This document shows, piece by piece, positions 1 through 13,100 of a DNA stretch of 64,000 bases. Made by a program: the position numbers and the translations under genes. The DNA is from Whalleya microplaca. Taxonomy: Eukaryota > Ascomycota > Sordariomycetes > Xylariales > Xylariaceae. The first letter of the stretch is position 1. Each line of letters starts with the position of its first letter. The DNA lies in the NCBI GenBank assembly GCA_022497155.1, contig MU385710.1, forward strand, positions 1,302,001-1,366,000, in the 5' to 3' direction. Under the pieces are notes generated by a model, which made no database searches, was not told the DNA's origin, and was given only the letters and a program-made list of their open reading frames with translations.

Positions 1-135
1 CTCGCCGTCTTGGACTTGGTACTGGACCACGTTGTCCCGGTCCGAAACGCGCTTCTCCTTGGATTGCCAGGTCTGGCAGCAGTTCTCGATGAACTCCTCC
101 TTGATCCGGTTGACCGCTTCCTAGTCGGTTGCCAT
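1..135 (-). CDS. 5' end of an unrecognised protein gene, cut by the window edge
   Basis: The minus strand from 120 down to 1 is an open frame with coding-like codon use. It contains the segments EAVNRIKEEFIENCCQTWQ and then SKEKRVSDRDNVVQ, and runs out of the window. The nearest ATG (133-135) is followed four codons later by an in-frame TAG (121-123). Two readings are possible. Either that TAG is the 3' splice site of an intron (395 down to 121, donor GTATGC) whose first exon starts at 413 or 422 and encodes MPLTDD or MTSMPLTDD. Or it is a nonsense change of a CAG codon in MATD-Q-EAV. The splice model needs no mutation. I do not recognise the family; the visible part is hydrophilic, with a Cys-Cys pair and probable helix. 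Confidence 0.45.
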
Positions 136-876
136 CGTCGAGGTGGGTTGAGAGGGTGGTACTTGAAGGTGTCAGGAATAGAGTATGTCTGTAATTAATG
201 TTTAATGTTCTGTCAAGGTATGACGAACAAAAAAGATATCCTGGCCAGATATTGGAAATTGAGGAGAGGTGGGTGGTGGGAGTAAACCTGGCGGAGAAGG
301 TGAAGAGTATGTAGAAGTTGCCGTGTCAAGCACGCGTCAAAGAGTTCTTGAAAAAAGTGCAGGCACTTAACAATAAAGATCAGAAACCTGCATACGTCGT
401 CGGTAAGGGGCATGCTTGTCATGTGTGGTATTCAACTGTCAAGAACAACTACAGAAGCTGTAGGTGCGTACCTATGTAAGTATATGCCCGTCTGCCCCTG
501 GATACTACAAAGCGTTCCTTCTGTCCTGACTTCACCTATAGCAACCACGGGTTGAACGGATCTCTAATGATCATCCAAAAATCTTGATTCCGTCCTATTC
601 TTGACTTGAACGCCTACCTATCCACAGCCGCGGATGCTTTCTACACCCAACCACCTAACCACCTATTCTACATACATGTCCAGTCGGAGGAGAGATCATC
701 ATGGCTTTTGCAGCCAGCCCCAAGGTAGATTTTGCTCACACGATTAAAATCGAAGCAATCGTCGTACGACGCAGGGACTCGTTTTCAGGTCCAATATCAT
801 ACACATTTAATAAATCTTTGGTTCTTCCTCGAGCCAAGCATTCGGGGCATTTCGTAATAAATTAGGGTCTCTAGAG
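136..876. other. Spacer upstream of the partial gene and downstream of TIM23
   Basis: This non-coding stretch holds the probable 5' leader (and possibly a first exon, about 395-422) of the partial minus-strand gene, plus the 3' untranslated region of TIM23. The open frame at 213-422 (-) has no recognisable product and would overlap the proposed intron. I see no RNA gene or mobile element. Confidence 0.5.
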
Positions 877-1657
877 CTAAAAGTGCTCATGACCATGCTT
901 TTCAGTTGTTGGCATCAGGACCTGTCTTGTGACCTGTTGCTAGTTAGTTTAGAACCCTCATAAAGACTGTAGAGTATCATACCGCCCATGCTCCCGCTAC
1001 CGAGGCCACAATGCCTCCTGATATTAACATCGGTCGAAATCCTCTCGTACTCTTAAACAACATGCCACTTAGAGCGCCCGCCGCAATGGTATTCGCCGCA
1101 TCATGCTTCCCCCTGACGTAGCCAATACCCGAGTTGAAGCAATTGTAGGTGATCGCAACGACGCCAGCCGAGTTACCCAAAAAGGGCCCTCGCCGTGTGA
1201 CGGCGTTGAGCACCGAGTTCAGGCGCAACTTCGGCGGCTGACCTATAGACCTCCTCAAGCCCTCTTGCAATCCCCATGCGCCTCCTAACGCCAATGCGCT
1301 CAGGTATGTGATGCCGGTTCCATAACACAAATCGTCGCTAAAGCCTCGAGACGGGATAGCGGATTGTGCGCCGGGCAGGTCAGACAGGGCCGATTCCTCC
1401 AAGCTCAAGTACTCCAACCCCTCCTTGTCCAGTCCGGCTAGGGGATGCAACTGTGACGGGTCGGCAAATGTGGAGCTGTTTAGAAAGGCTTCTACGCCTT
1501 GCGGTTCGGAGGATGCATATGGAGGCGCTGAAAAATCGCTGGTCGGCTCGGTAGTCGTGGATTGGGGTTGTGCGGAAGACGAGGACTGGTGGGAGGAAGA
1601 GGAGGAAGAGGAAGCGGAAGACGACTTCCGGCCGGTGAGCGCATCCCAGATGGACAT
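877..1657 (-). CDS. TIM23: Tim23, pore subunit of the mitochondrial inner-membrane import complex
   Basis: Tim23 forms the presequence translocase channel of the mitochondrial inner membrane. The model has two exons: 1657-983 and 933-877, with a 49-nt intron (982-934, donor GTATGA, branch CTAAC, acceptor CAACAG), giving 244 residues. Without the intron the frame stops one codon after GAWA; with it the protein continues VTRQ and ends GHEHF, a C-terminal tail of the sort seen in fungal Tim23. The start was placed at MSIWDALTGRK (1655-1657), because the upstream extension (to 1858) is not family-like. Residues 1-45 are Ser/Gln-rich. The family part includes GLDKEGLEYLSLEE and then a Tim17/22/23 membrane region (DDLCYGTGITYLSALALGG, NSVLNAVTRRGPFLGNSAG, ISGGIVASVAGAWA). 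It is divergent from the THADA-like gene, sharing about 530 bp. Confidence 0.9.
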
Positions 1658-2186
1658 GTTGTTTATTATTAATGTAAGGGGGCAGTAAATACACAGAAGA
1701 GAAGAGCGAGTATTACGGCGCGCCGCTGTGTTGTCACCTGTCGCAGTAAGGTACGAATTCGCAACTTGGCATGGATGTGAGTGATAAGGTGAAGCTTTTA
1801 CCGATAGAGAAAAAAAAGTTTCCATTGCGCAGACGGAGATCTCTGTTGGTCCGTGCACAAACCGTCATACTGGGGCGACAGGAGCGACTGGCTGCCCAAA
1901 AACTTAATAATTTCTTGGCGCTCTTCATTGGCAGTAGCCCAGCAGCCAATACAGATCAAGAACATGATCAAATTCAGTTTCTACATTCTAGATACTTCTT
2001 GCATATGCAATATTCTATGAATTTCAGGGTTTCAAGCATGTTAAACAATTCATGAGGCCATATATAAAAATGGTATTCCTTTACGGCTAATGTTGAGACT
2101 TTTACTTAGAACACCAATCTAATTAGGTACGAATGATACTTAACTTCAATTAAGGTAAGGTGAAAAAGCAGACTATCGATACCCTC
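1658..2186. promoter_or_regulatory. Shared intergenic promoter of TIM23 (-) and the THADA-like gene (+)
   Basis: The 529 bp between two divergent start codons must carry both promoters. A run rich in A and T with a TATATAA-like string lies near 2060, about 125 bp ahead of the plus-strand ATG. The open frames 1771-2055 (+) and 1734-1949 (-) look like chance frames. Confidence 0.5.
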
Positions 2187-5100
2187 ATGGATCCTCCAGT
2201 CTTCCTTGGGATTGGTGAAACTAGCTTCAACCCGAAACATGCTGTTTTGTGGCTTGAAGAACAGCCTGGGGAAAAGCAACTCTGGTAAGTCTATCTAAGG
2301 CGGAGATATATATATAGGCCATGCACTCACGCAGACTAGGCACGATGTTTTCGATGAGCTTCTTCAGAGTGCTGCAAAGCCGAAACAATCATCCGGAAAT
2401 GCCTGCGCAAAGTTATATGGATTTGTTGAGCAATGCTCCAAGTCTAATCAGCCCCTATTACGAGATTTTGCTTTCTCGCGGGACACGGCCTTGAGACTTT
2501 GCGACTTTTTCCTTGAGTGGAACGAACAGGACTCACACCGGTCTATGAGGCTTGTCCTTGATTTCCTTACCTATTCAATCTCTAACAATCCCGCTCCGGA
2601 AATTGGAACATCTATCAAAGAAAACGTCTTAACCAGCGTTGTTTCCATAATTACACAGCAGTCCTCGAAACCATCGGTCAAATCTGCGATGGTTGCCCTA
2701 GATCACTTCATACAGAAGAAGCTTGTATACTTGTCCAATGTCTTAGAGATATACAAGGAGATCCATCGTTTTCCTACTAATGAGAGCGCTAACTGGGATG
2801 CATTTATCGCCAAGATATTTTCTTGGATGGAGTTGTCTCATGTATGTCCTGTAGCTGGAAAGCTTCTTGTTACCATCTTCACCTATCCCTGGTACGAGAA
2901 CCAAAATATTAAGCACGATCCCAATGGCTGGCACAGGTTTATATATAAGGGCTTGCAGATGAATCTCGAATATCTCGAGCCTATCAAAATTTATATATTC
3001 ATCTCATTGTTTAAAGCTGATCGAAATGGTTCCCTTACGTATCTCCATAATCTTTCCTCGCTGCAAAAGCTCACCGGCACGGAAAGCAACGGCTGGGATC
3101 TCAATTCCATGCTATGGCTGGCTATGCTTGAAGCAGGGAAGAAGGTCGGGGTATTGGATGAACCAGGTAGTCCTGGTAAGTTGTCTCTGACCCCTATTCA
3201 AAGTCATCCACTGAATGATGTAAAGGACCAAAGCCAAAATCCGGTAATGCTATTCAGCTCCAGACTGATGTACTCGAAACGGTTCTCTGCCATGAATCAC
3301 ACGAGGCGAGGTCTTCGGCCGTTTCTATTCTCATTGCATCCCCGTCGACAACAAAACCTTATACCCCCGATACTCTAGAGCTTCTGAAGAAACACTTGCC
3401 ATCGTTCCAGGAGGATTCTGACCCTAAGTTTCGATATGATGTTCTAGGGCATTCAAGAAACATGATGAAGCGGATTCAAGGATCCCTCGAATCGCTACGG
3501 AGAGACCATGAACGGATTTCAAAGAAAGTGAAGAAAACAGATCTGGACAATAATACTACCACATTGCCTGTAGTAGGCACCGACCAATCTGAGAAACAAG
3601 AAGTACCACAGAATGCTGTTGCCGCACAGTTAAATACCACAATTCTTCGGCATGAAGAGTTCGTTCGTTGGTATGTGAACTTCCTCAAAAATGAGCTGGC
3701 TCCTACCACATCCTACCAACGCCATATTACCGCATTAAAGGCTATGGGCTTTCTTCTCAAGTCAAACTTACTCCAAGAAAACGACACATCTAGCACTTCT
3801 GGGGCAGGATGTACTTTGGTCGACGCGACATGGTTTCGTTGCGTTTTGGATCTCGTCATGGATCCTTTTGACGATGTGAGGGAAACTGCCGCCTCATTGA
3901 TAATGTCATTTTCACCTCAACTTGCGACTTCGAGCACACAAATGCGCGTGACCGGCCTGCGAAGTCCAGCTATCGAAGAGTTGCGGAGCTTCTGTCTTAG
4001 AGCAGATGAACTTGCTAGGAGAACTGCTCGAGCCGACCACTCCGATGGCGTCGCTCGGTCATTTGAGCTTTTTTGTCGCTGGAGTATTAACTCTTCAGAT
4101 CGAATACGAATCCATTTCGATGTGCTTTCGATCCTTGAATTTAAGATCTCGAAGGCCGAAAGCGACTTAGCCACTGCAGTACTCCAGGCGCCTGTCCATG
4201 GCAGTTTTGCATCTCTTCGGTAAGTTTCTGAAAAATATCCATCAATATTTGGTATTAATCATGGTGAATTATAGTTGTATATGGAGCGCCATCTCTAGCT
4301 CCAAACACTCTGAGGCCGATCTTAAGGCCTTAGATGGACTACAAGATCGAGCCATCAGATGCTGCCAGAGGATTTGGCAAGCCGTACGACATGTTTTATG
4401 TGATGATTCTCCTGAAGGCCACTTACCTGAAGAGCTCGAGGAAGTAGATGGGCTTGATACCAAAGATCTGCTTAGTTATAGCTTCCGAGCCATTCATGAA
4501 TCAAGGTAAGTACATCCATCCAAATACACGGTCATATTACTGACTGGTTATGTAGTAATTTGATGCGTACTGTTGCGAACAACGCTCGGCATGACCGAAA
4601 GTCTGGTTTTCATACCACTTCGAGGCACAATTTCGAGACAATCGGAAAGTTGACTTTTGATGAATTATCAAACCTGCGACATAGAGGAGCATTTACAACT
4701 GTATCACAAACCTTCACAAGTTGCTGCCAGCTTGTGAAGTATTTCCCAGCCCAATCACATGAGGATTCCAGCTTACTAGATGAATGGTACAAGGTTCGTA
4801 TGACTCGGTATTCAAACAATCAACATACGGTGCTGATATATTGAAAGGGAACTTTAGATTGTATTCATACACAAGCTTCGACTACCAGGAGATCGGCGGG
4901 AATTCCAGCACTGATTGTGGGCATACTTTCCTCTAATTCAGAGAGACCGTCGTTCGGAGACGTTATTCATAAGCTACAAGGCATCGCCCGTCAACCAGCA
5001 CACGTAACCGAGACAGATGGATCGAATTTGCCTCAGGTACACGCTTTGAATTGTATCAAGGATGTTTTCAAGAGTTCCTACTTGAGCAAAAGAGCAGATG

Positions 5101-7334
5101 TCTATCTCACTGACTGTCTTCAGCTGGCAGTAGACAGCTTGAAATCTGAGGTGTAAGTTCGGAGGTCGCGTTTAATTGTATTTCTAAACTGACAGGATTA
5201 ATAGATGGGCAATTCGCAATTGTGGCCTACTGCTTTTACGAAGCCTTATAGACTGTCTCTTTGGTACAAGTGAGAGCAAGTCATCGATCGAGGCAGGATG
5301 GAATGGGCGAACTATCAAGATTCCGTACCACAAGTTCCCTGCGCTTCCCATCCTCCTTGTAAATCTCCTGGAGATGGGCCAACAGTCGGCAGGTGTCCTT
5401 CTCGGGACACAGACAGCTGAATCCGTCTTCCCAGCCCTAGACATCATCCGCCGCGCGGGACCACCAGAGGAGTATCGTGACAAGCTCTATGATATCATTG
5501 CTTGGTATCTAGGGAGTCGCATTTGGCATGTGAGGGAGATCGCGGCTCGCACTTTATGTTCGTTCTTACTCAAGCCGAATTGGGTCGAGGCCATCAAGAG
5601 TCTGCTAGCCAGCTCAGGGAACTCAGCTAATAAGTTACACGGGTCGCTGTTAACTGTCAGGTTTCTCCTTGAAAGGCTTGTTGAAGTGATGCCCGACCAA
5701 CTTTCAGGTCAGTATTCTCTCATGCATTCGTATCCTGGATATAAAGTTGACAGCCTATAGATCATGATCTCCACGCTCTATATGACTTACTGAAAGTATT
5801 ACCTACTAGCAACAGCTGCTTCGATACTTGCTCGGAGGTGAGAGCGGTGTACATCGAAATTGTCAATTTCTTGGCCAGGTTAAACCCGCTTGAGACAACA
5901 CCAGGAATTGCAAATACTGATGATATTCCGTTTCTTCTGCTATCGTGGACACTTACACTCCCTACTAAACATGATCATGCCTTGTCATCATCCGCGCTGC
6001 TAGATTCTAGACTTGGAGAAACAGCCGTGCTACAAGCATTACGGGAAGAGTCAGGTGGAGAGTTAACAGAGATTATAAGTGCTGCTCTGGAAGACGATAT
6101 CAACGTTGCCTGTGCCATGCTCGAGACTATATCAAAGAGCCACACATCACAGAGCGACGATGTTTCGTCAAATATCATCAATGCATATACGGAAGTTTGC
6201 TTCCAGACCGATGCACCAGAGCCCCGAACAATCGCTCTGGAAAGTCTCGCAGACCTTATAGACGGGATACTGAGAGGCAATTCGGAACAGGGGATAAAGA
6301 ATCTACCCACCGACGAGACCATATCCAAACTGTGGACAGATCTACAGCGAAAGCCTATGAACCCCAGCCTCTCGGACGCCATCATCCGCGTGAGCGGCCC
6401 CTTACTGGCAACGACCCTTCGACGCTCCTCCGAGCAACCGCTTCCACAGGACTTAGCGCAATGGCTAAGATCCTGGGGCGCGCTGATGAGCGATGCTGGG
6501 ATGGCCGATAGGGTAAGTCTTCCTTCTTATCTACACATCCACAGCACACGAGGCTAACAACCAACCCACAATCAGACCTTCGACACCCGCATGGCCGCCA
6601 TAACCGCCATGAACTCCCTCTCATCCTCCATCCCCCTCGCATCCGCACAATCCCCCGACCCAGCCCACCTCCCCTGGCTCCTCGCCCTCTACGACGCCCT
6701 CAACGACGACGACGACGAGCTCCGCGCGGCAGCCGCCGCCGCCACGACCCCGATCTTGGCGCAACCGCTCGTCTCCATCGAAGCCGGGCATCGTCTGCTC
6801 CTCTGGCTGCGCATGCGGTACGGTGACTCCGAGGAGTTCCGGGCGCACGTCGCCTGCCGCCTCGTCGGGCACACCTCCGTGAGTGCGGGTGTGGGTATAG
6901 GGGTGGACTGGACACCGGCGGAGACGCAGCTCGAGGCCGCGATGCGCTTCGATGCCTCGCTGTTCGCGGTCGAGGAGCAGAACCTGTATGTCGACGAGGT
7001 AAGGGAGACGGCCCGGTGGCGGGATGTTTTTGCGTCGCTGGAGTCTGCCACCACCAGCGCTACTATTGATGAAGCGTTGGCGCAGTGGACGCGCGGGGGC
7101 CTGCGCGCGCTCACGCGGATCGCGGACGGACGCATCGATGGGCCGCTCGGGTGGACGGCGAAGCCCGAGGTGTTCGCTATCTGTGCGCGTGTGCTTACTT
7201 GTGCCGCGGCGCTCGCGGCCAAGGGGGGTGGTGATAAGGAGGTCGCGGGGCTGCTGCGTGGGTTCTGGGAGCTTGGGAAGAGGGACGCCGAGGTTCATGG
7301 GTTGTTGCTTGCGATGTGTGGGCTGGATGATTAG
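2187..7334 (+). CDS. THADA/Trm732-like HEAT-repeat protein with DUF2428 (tRNA 2'-O-methylation partner)
   Basis: Yeast Trm732 assists Trm7 in 2'-O-methylation of tRNA position 32; THADA is the animal relative. Nine exons: 2187-2284, 2340-3175, 3226-4219, 4275-4505, 4556-4793, 4848-5152, 5205-5707, 5761-6512 and 6576-7334. The sum is 4,716 nt, or 1,571 residues. All eight introns are 50-63 nt with GTAAGT-type or GTTCGT donors. DUF2428 signatures are clear in the middle: LRHRGAF (about residue 755), TRRSAGIPALIVGIL (about 815), LPQVHALNCIKDVFK, and WAIRNCGLLLLRSLID (about 901). The N-terminal 640 residues are helical-repeat-like. The C-terminal exon contains LFAVEEQNLYVDEVRETARW, typical of fungal members. 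The last exon is markedly more GC-rich than the preceding ones. It is convergent with the DUF3074 gene. Confidence 0.92.
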
Positions 7335-7851
7335 ACGACTGATTGACCTGGCAGTGATCAAAATAGAGGTCGATACAGCCATATATCTCTATTTTGCGAG
7401 AAATGAGAAGGCTTTCTCAAACTTCATCACGATTGCTTCATATTTTCCAATTATAAAAACGCACTTTGTTATGATTATACTCAACAAGCTTGCTTGCGCA
7501 AAAGCTGTCTAAACTCTTTTATTTGTGATAACCACAGCTCGGTCACATCGTATACCAATGACTGGTGTTCTGACTGACTAGCCGACTGACCAAACCGAGC
7601 AGCGCCTCAAACGCCAATTGCTTCGAAACACCCAAAAACACATGCATTCATTCATATACGGGCTGTCCACGTGTTTATGTACTTCGATTCGCATCAATTG
7701 GTATCGTACGCCTCCCATCTACCTGCATCGCGGCTCAAATGACCTCTTCTCGCGTGTGTATGCTCCATCTATAGCTCACGCCATCGCCCACAGCCCAAGC
7801 AGACCCCCTTCGGGCTCCTCCCTTGCCGGTGTCCGCCGCCACCGCCCTTTC
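7335..7851. other. Convergent 3' spacer between the THADA-like and DUF3074 genes
   Basis: This 517-bp gap between two stop codons facing each other should hold both transcript ends. AT-rich stretches at about 7380-7470 could serve polyadenylation of the plus-strand gene. Nothing else is seen. Confidence 0.4.
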
Positions 7852-10154
7852 CTAAGAGCGCACGCTCTCCGCCTTCCTAGACCCGCGCTCGGAGACCTGG
7901 TCCGTGAGGGACCGCTTAAGCCCGGGGATCAGGGGCGCACTGCCCCCATCAATACTCACGCCCTCGCGGCCGAGGCGGGCGACGAGCATGGTATTCTGGG
8001 TCTGCAGCTCGCCGACCTGCTCCTTGAGGATATCGACCTGCTTGCGGGCGACGTCGCGCTCGGCGCGGGCCTTGTCGAGCTCGAGCGCGAGGTTGGCCTT
8101 GTCCTGGCGCTCGGCGGCCTTGCGAGCGCGGTCCTCGGCCTTGCGCTGCTCGGCGGCGCGCTTGGCCTCGAGCTTGCGCAGCTCGCGCTCGTACTTCTCC
8201 TGCTGCTTGGCCACCTCGCGCTCGTGCTTGGCCCGCAGCTTCGCCACCTCGTCCGAGCCCTGCTTGGCCTGGTTCGAGGCCTGCCGCTCCTGCGCCCGCT
8301 GCATCTTCTCCTCCGTCTTGCGCCGCCGCTCCTCCAGCTTCCGCAGCTCCTTCTCGTGCTGCGACGGCGCGGCCGATTGCACCGTGCTCGACTCCGCTGA
8401 GCGCGTGGATTCCGCGACGCCGCCGTTCGTGAGAGAGGATGTGTCTTCTTCGGGTTTCGGTGATGGGTCGTTCGTCTCCTCGGCTTCTAGACTGTGGAAG
8501 CTGTGGATAGATGATGCGTCGTCGGAGACTTCGGGGGAGGGGTCCGATGAATCTGTATCTCCGCCTTGGACAGATCCGAACGGATTAGGAATGCGGGAGG
8601 TTGCTAGCGAGGCTGCAGCGCCTAAAGCCCCTGATATCATACCGTAAAACCCACCTGGGCCAGGCTGCATCTCTTCTTGGTCCTCAGTGCCTGACCGCAA
8701 TGGTTCACTTGGGTTGTTGATGAGATTCGATGTAGGGTGTACTATGGGCCCTTTTCTTTCACGTACGATTTCTTCAGCTCTTGATGCGTCTTGCTTGAGC
8801 CTGGTGTCGTCATCGTCTGATTCGGCAAAATCATCTAAGCTTTTGGATGAAATCCATCGGAGGAATTTGTCGGCATCGCCGGCAATACCAGCAGGTGTGC
8901 CCCTTTCAATCAAAAACCTCGGAACACTACCGCCGGGGTCACTGCGGGTAACCTATTCATAGTCCAGAGTTAGTGGCCGCTATTTCGAGAAATTTTCGGG
9001 AGTCCGAGTCATGTCTTCGGAGCTCTAAATCTAGAAGCATATCGAACGGACAGATATTGCTCTTTGGACAGTGTAACGTAGGAAACAGATAACTTCGTGA
9101 TACGTACCATTATCCACTCAATCACCGTGTCATAATCCTCGTCATCTTGGTGCGATTCTTCCGTGCCTGCAAAGGAAATAGTCTTGCCTCGTTTCCGAGC
9201 CTCTTCGCCGTGAGTTGACGAGGCCGTCATAGTTGCTTGACGGGCAGAGCGGATCATAGCTTCTTTCCCAACGCTGTCGGCAGAGGCTCTTGCTGATGCC
9301 ATCAACTCATCCCTGGGAAGATCTACTGAAGAATGGGTTTTCCGTAGCGCCTTTTCTACTTTGATTTCACGGATGTATTCTACCGACTCATACTGGCCTC
9401 GAATGAATCCTTGCCGCTGTGGACATTCTGGATGAACGCATGGTTTGGAAACCACCATAAAATGTCTAAGCTTGCCCTTGCCGTTTTGTATAGGAGCGTC
9501 GATGGCCGCATCGGTACTTAGCGCTAGCGTGACGAAGTCTCGAGGAGTTGTTGGGCCCGGGAATTGTGCTGAAAGCTGATAGACTGATCCTAGTCGTCAG
9601 CTGTGCTCGCTCGTAATGAATAACAATCTTGACTTACCGTGGACCTTTCCGCAACCTTCGACCGTTTGGTTCACCACTCGCTTGTCGGCGCCAATTCCCC
9701 TCACATTGCCATCGCCAGGCTTGCCATTGACCTTCATGCTCTCTGGAAACTCCCTCTCCATGCCTAACTTCCACTTCTCGAAGGTGAGGCCCTCATGTAT
9801 ACTACGCCTTGCAAACCAAGCACCCTTGCCATCTTTAGCAGCAAGTTTGTAGACATCTAAGCCCAGAGGGTTTTCGCGAGGATTGACCTTGACTTCTTTC
9901 CATTCTTTCCGTAATACACGGGCACGGTCTGATGGCTTCGATTCTCTGTTCAGCAGTGTAGGGAGGTTTGGGTCGGTGGCTGATCGTGGTCTGCCTTGCT
10001 TCTGTGTGGAAGAGTGTTGAGATACGGGGATGGAGTCGATGAGGCATTGCGCTTCGCTAAAGGTGTTTGTGAGGAAAGTCGGGAGCTCTGCATTGGCAAT
10101 ATCGTCCCAATTGACAGGACCAAGAGCCTTGAAGGTTTCGTGTGCGTCGGCCAT
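7852..10154 (-). CDS. DUF3074 (START-like) protein with C-terminal coiled coil
   Basis: Three exons: 10154-9638, 9589-9108 and 8952-7852 (introns 48 and 155 nt), giving 699 residues. The N-terminal 370 residues match the fungal DUF3074 family, which is thought to have a START-like lipid-binding fold (family knowledge; the function is unproven). Visible landmarks are WDDIANAELPTFLTNTF, EAQCLIDSIPVS, VYQLSAQFPGPTTPRDF across the first splice, and VPRFLIERGTPAGIAGDADK at the start of exon 3. The middle (about 370-530) is acidic and Ser-rich with a small GFYGMISGALGAAASLA hydrophobic patch. From about residue 533 to 655 there is a long Glu/Lys/Arg/Ala heptad-rich coiled coil (HEKELRKLEERRRK onwards). 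The start at 10154 gives MADAHETFKALG, a typical family N-terminus. Confidence 0.87.
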
Positions 10155-13100
10155 GCTGGCTCTCCTTCGTTGAAAGGTTTATTTCTGATAAAGATGCTGT
10201 TTACAGGTATTACTTTGTAATTAAAGTGTACGAGGAACTGCTGGGGTCACGAAGCTAAGACGAAGCGGGGCATTCACATTCGGAACCAAGCAGGATCGTA
10301 GAGTTTGTAGCAATAGGAATTTAGAAACAACACCGACACTTGTGAAACTAATACTTCCATTCTGTGCTGCATAGGTATCGAGAATAATGCGCGTGGATAT
10401 GATATGACGATGGGGGGAGCAGGCAACAAGAAGGGGGCCAACTGATATGAACAGGAGATAAGAATATTGATTGTGGTAACCTAAAGCAGACAAAGTACAT
10501 GAGGGAGCCGAAGTTAATAGGACTCAGCCGCTTTTAGTTGCATGCTGAATGGAGTTGTGTGTTGCTGCAATAGTCTGACGTCACTACTTACCGAAGGCTT
10601 GGACCCTGGATTATTACCCCACGACGTCAATTCACAGTTCTGCGGACCTTTGCTCCGGATCTCGACAGTTCACCAGCACATTCATTACATGACTGAGAAT
10701 ACTTCTTAATTTAGTAAGCAGTCAGTGTTCACCAAAAGAGGTGATTTCCCAGGGTACTTGCATTTAATCACACTTACCTACTTACTATCATCAGGCATTG
10801 GAATAGGTACTGGTCTGGATGATACATGTATCCCTGAGGTTACTGCTGGCCTGAGTAAGAGCGTATCCTATTATCAGACAGTATAGATGTCACAAGGGCT
10901 CATTATATGAGGGCTTGGGTTGTACCCATCTTGATAATAAATGGCTTTGGTCCTAAGGTCCCTAAAGAAGGGAAGTTTTTCTTGTGGGTGAGGGGAAGCC
11001 GATCAGGCCTAAATAGCCTGACGACGATCACGTGACCACGGACCAATTGGTCCGTGTGACAATAGAACCAATTCCCAGTCAAATCAACTTTCACATCCCT
11101 AGGTAGTAAAAGTCCATAATCGCAATCAGACTGAAGTAGATAATCCACGTCTATGCGGCATCGTTTACTGTTATTAACAGCCCTTTTAGCGAATCATGGT
11201 CTGCCAGCCCTCTTTATCAAGAAGTCATCAATGTAACCCGGGTACCCATTTGGAGAGCTTTGCCCCCCTCCATTGGTCAAGACAACGAACCTGATTAGCC
11301 AATTGCACATGCACAGATGGACCTATCAAAATGTCAGTACATACATATCTAGCAGGATTCTTATTCAAGAGAAATACCCTACTATGGGAATTAGAGGATC
11401 ACAAAAGTAGGTAAATCCATAGCTCACCAACCTCCTAATCTAACAACCTAAGCTAGAGCCCAGAGTCAATTGAATTACCCCTTGGACAAACAAATATTTA
11501 ATATAGTCATTAAAGCATTGAAACGTGCACTTATGGAATAGCTGCATGATATAAGGTCGACAGAGTCCGCAGAGTGGTGAAATAGGGCTGAGGTATCAGA
11601 TCAGAGTCCTAGGTAATATATTTGTAATCGATGACTACATCATGGTAGGTAATTGTAATATTTCCAATTTCATGAGTATGTGACAGCAACCCGTAAACGC
11701 CAGGCGAGGCAAATTTACCTGTATTCCTACCCCAAGATCATGTTAAAATGTCTCTTCAACCCTAGATCTAATCACTTCAATCTTTACAGAGCGCTCTGCT
11801 GTAGCACATAGCGAGTCTTTTATTGTTTCTATCTACCTAAGTAACCACATGCATATTTGCGTGTTTTCCGTTCTTATTTCTGTTTTTCCGTATATACATA
11901 GCCATACTGTGGACCCTTTTGTAGTATTTAAGAATATTATAGCCTTATGCCACATTCAGTAGTTTAATATTTCTACTAAACGGCTCATTGAGGTAGGAGT
12001 ATTCCCAATTACGATGGTAGGCTAGCTCTAGGTACACGGAAAAGCACAATAATGCCTCAGAGTGTTGTAAAGCCGGTCTCCATGGGCGTTGCAGCCGGTC
12101 AACAACGCCACAGTCGAGTACCTATACAGGAATTATTGCCATATATTAACACTGTGTTACACCGTCACATTGTCAATCTAATAGTCTCAATGTATACAAG
12201 ACGTGCTTTACGGTAGTTTATGAGACTATATATATAGCTCTCTACGAAGCCTAGATTTATATAGGTGAGAATATTGCTTGGAATTCTTTTTATTCGGGCT
12301 TTGTATTAGCTAAAGTCATATTCATCATTGCCTTCGCCCGTAACTATTCGTCATGTCGCATGTCGATTGTCACCTTTCAGCCAGCCTGATACGAATCGAA
12401 ACTAGTAGTAGTAGACGATGAAATTCCCTTCAAAGCTGAGTACCCAAATATGGTGAAAAATCCGAAGTATCGATCATAGCAATGAAGAACTGATCGAATC
12501 TATAATCTAGAGTCTTATACATACGTTCCTCACACCTGGCCCAACAGGATTGATCAGCATATTCCTCTATACATGCAACAATATCCTATTGTAAATCACG
12601 TTTACCGACGCTGAATCTGAAGAATTGAGATATGTGCTAGTGCTCAGCAACATCAGATATACAATAGCCAACCCGACAGAGCGAAGGTAATCAGGCAAAG
12701 TTGCTGATATTGCGGGATGCACAACCAACGTTCTAACAGCTAGAAAACGGCAATTAATATTAGGGAAGAGTGAAAGCTTTCCTGGGTATGGCGTCATATT
12801 CGGAATCGAGTCCTAGGACACTGAATTAGGGTCGCAGACGTAGTCGCCGTCATTTCTGACCTGATATTCGTCCGATGCGTCCCAACAACACGGATATATT
12901 TGCCGCGCTTGTATCGCCCTGTCACCATTGTGGCACTGTCCTATATTCGATGAAGTTGTATGTGGCTTTCGGCCGTATTTGAAACCATCAAGCGTGGAAG
13001 CACGGGAAGTTGTGTAGGCAATGCAACCTTATCAGCAGTGTTAACTGGACGAAAGATCTGATATCTATGAGGGACACTTAAACAAACCTCAGGAACTTGC

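Noticed and set aside
7618..8647. Long plus-strand frames (260 and 247 codons) opposite the DUF3074 gene
   Set aside because: They are antisense shadows of a GC-rich coiled-coil exon; their translations are low-complexity Leu/Arg or Ser/Arg text without domain motifs.
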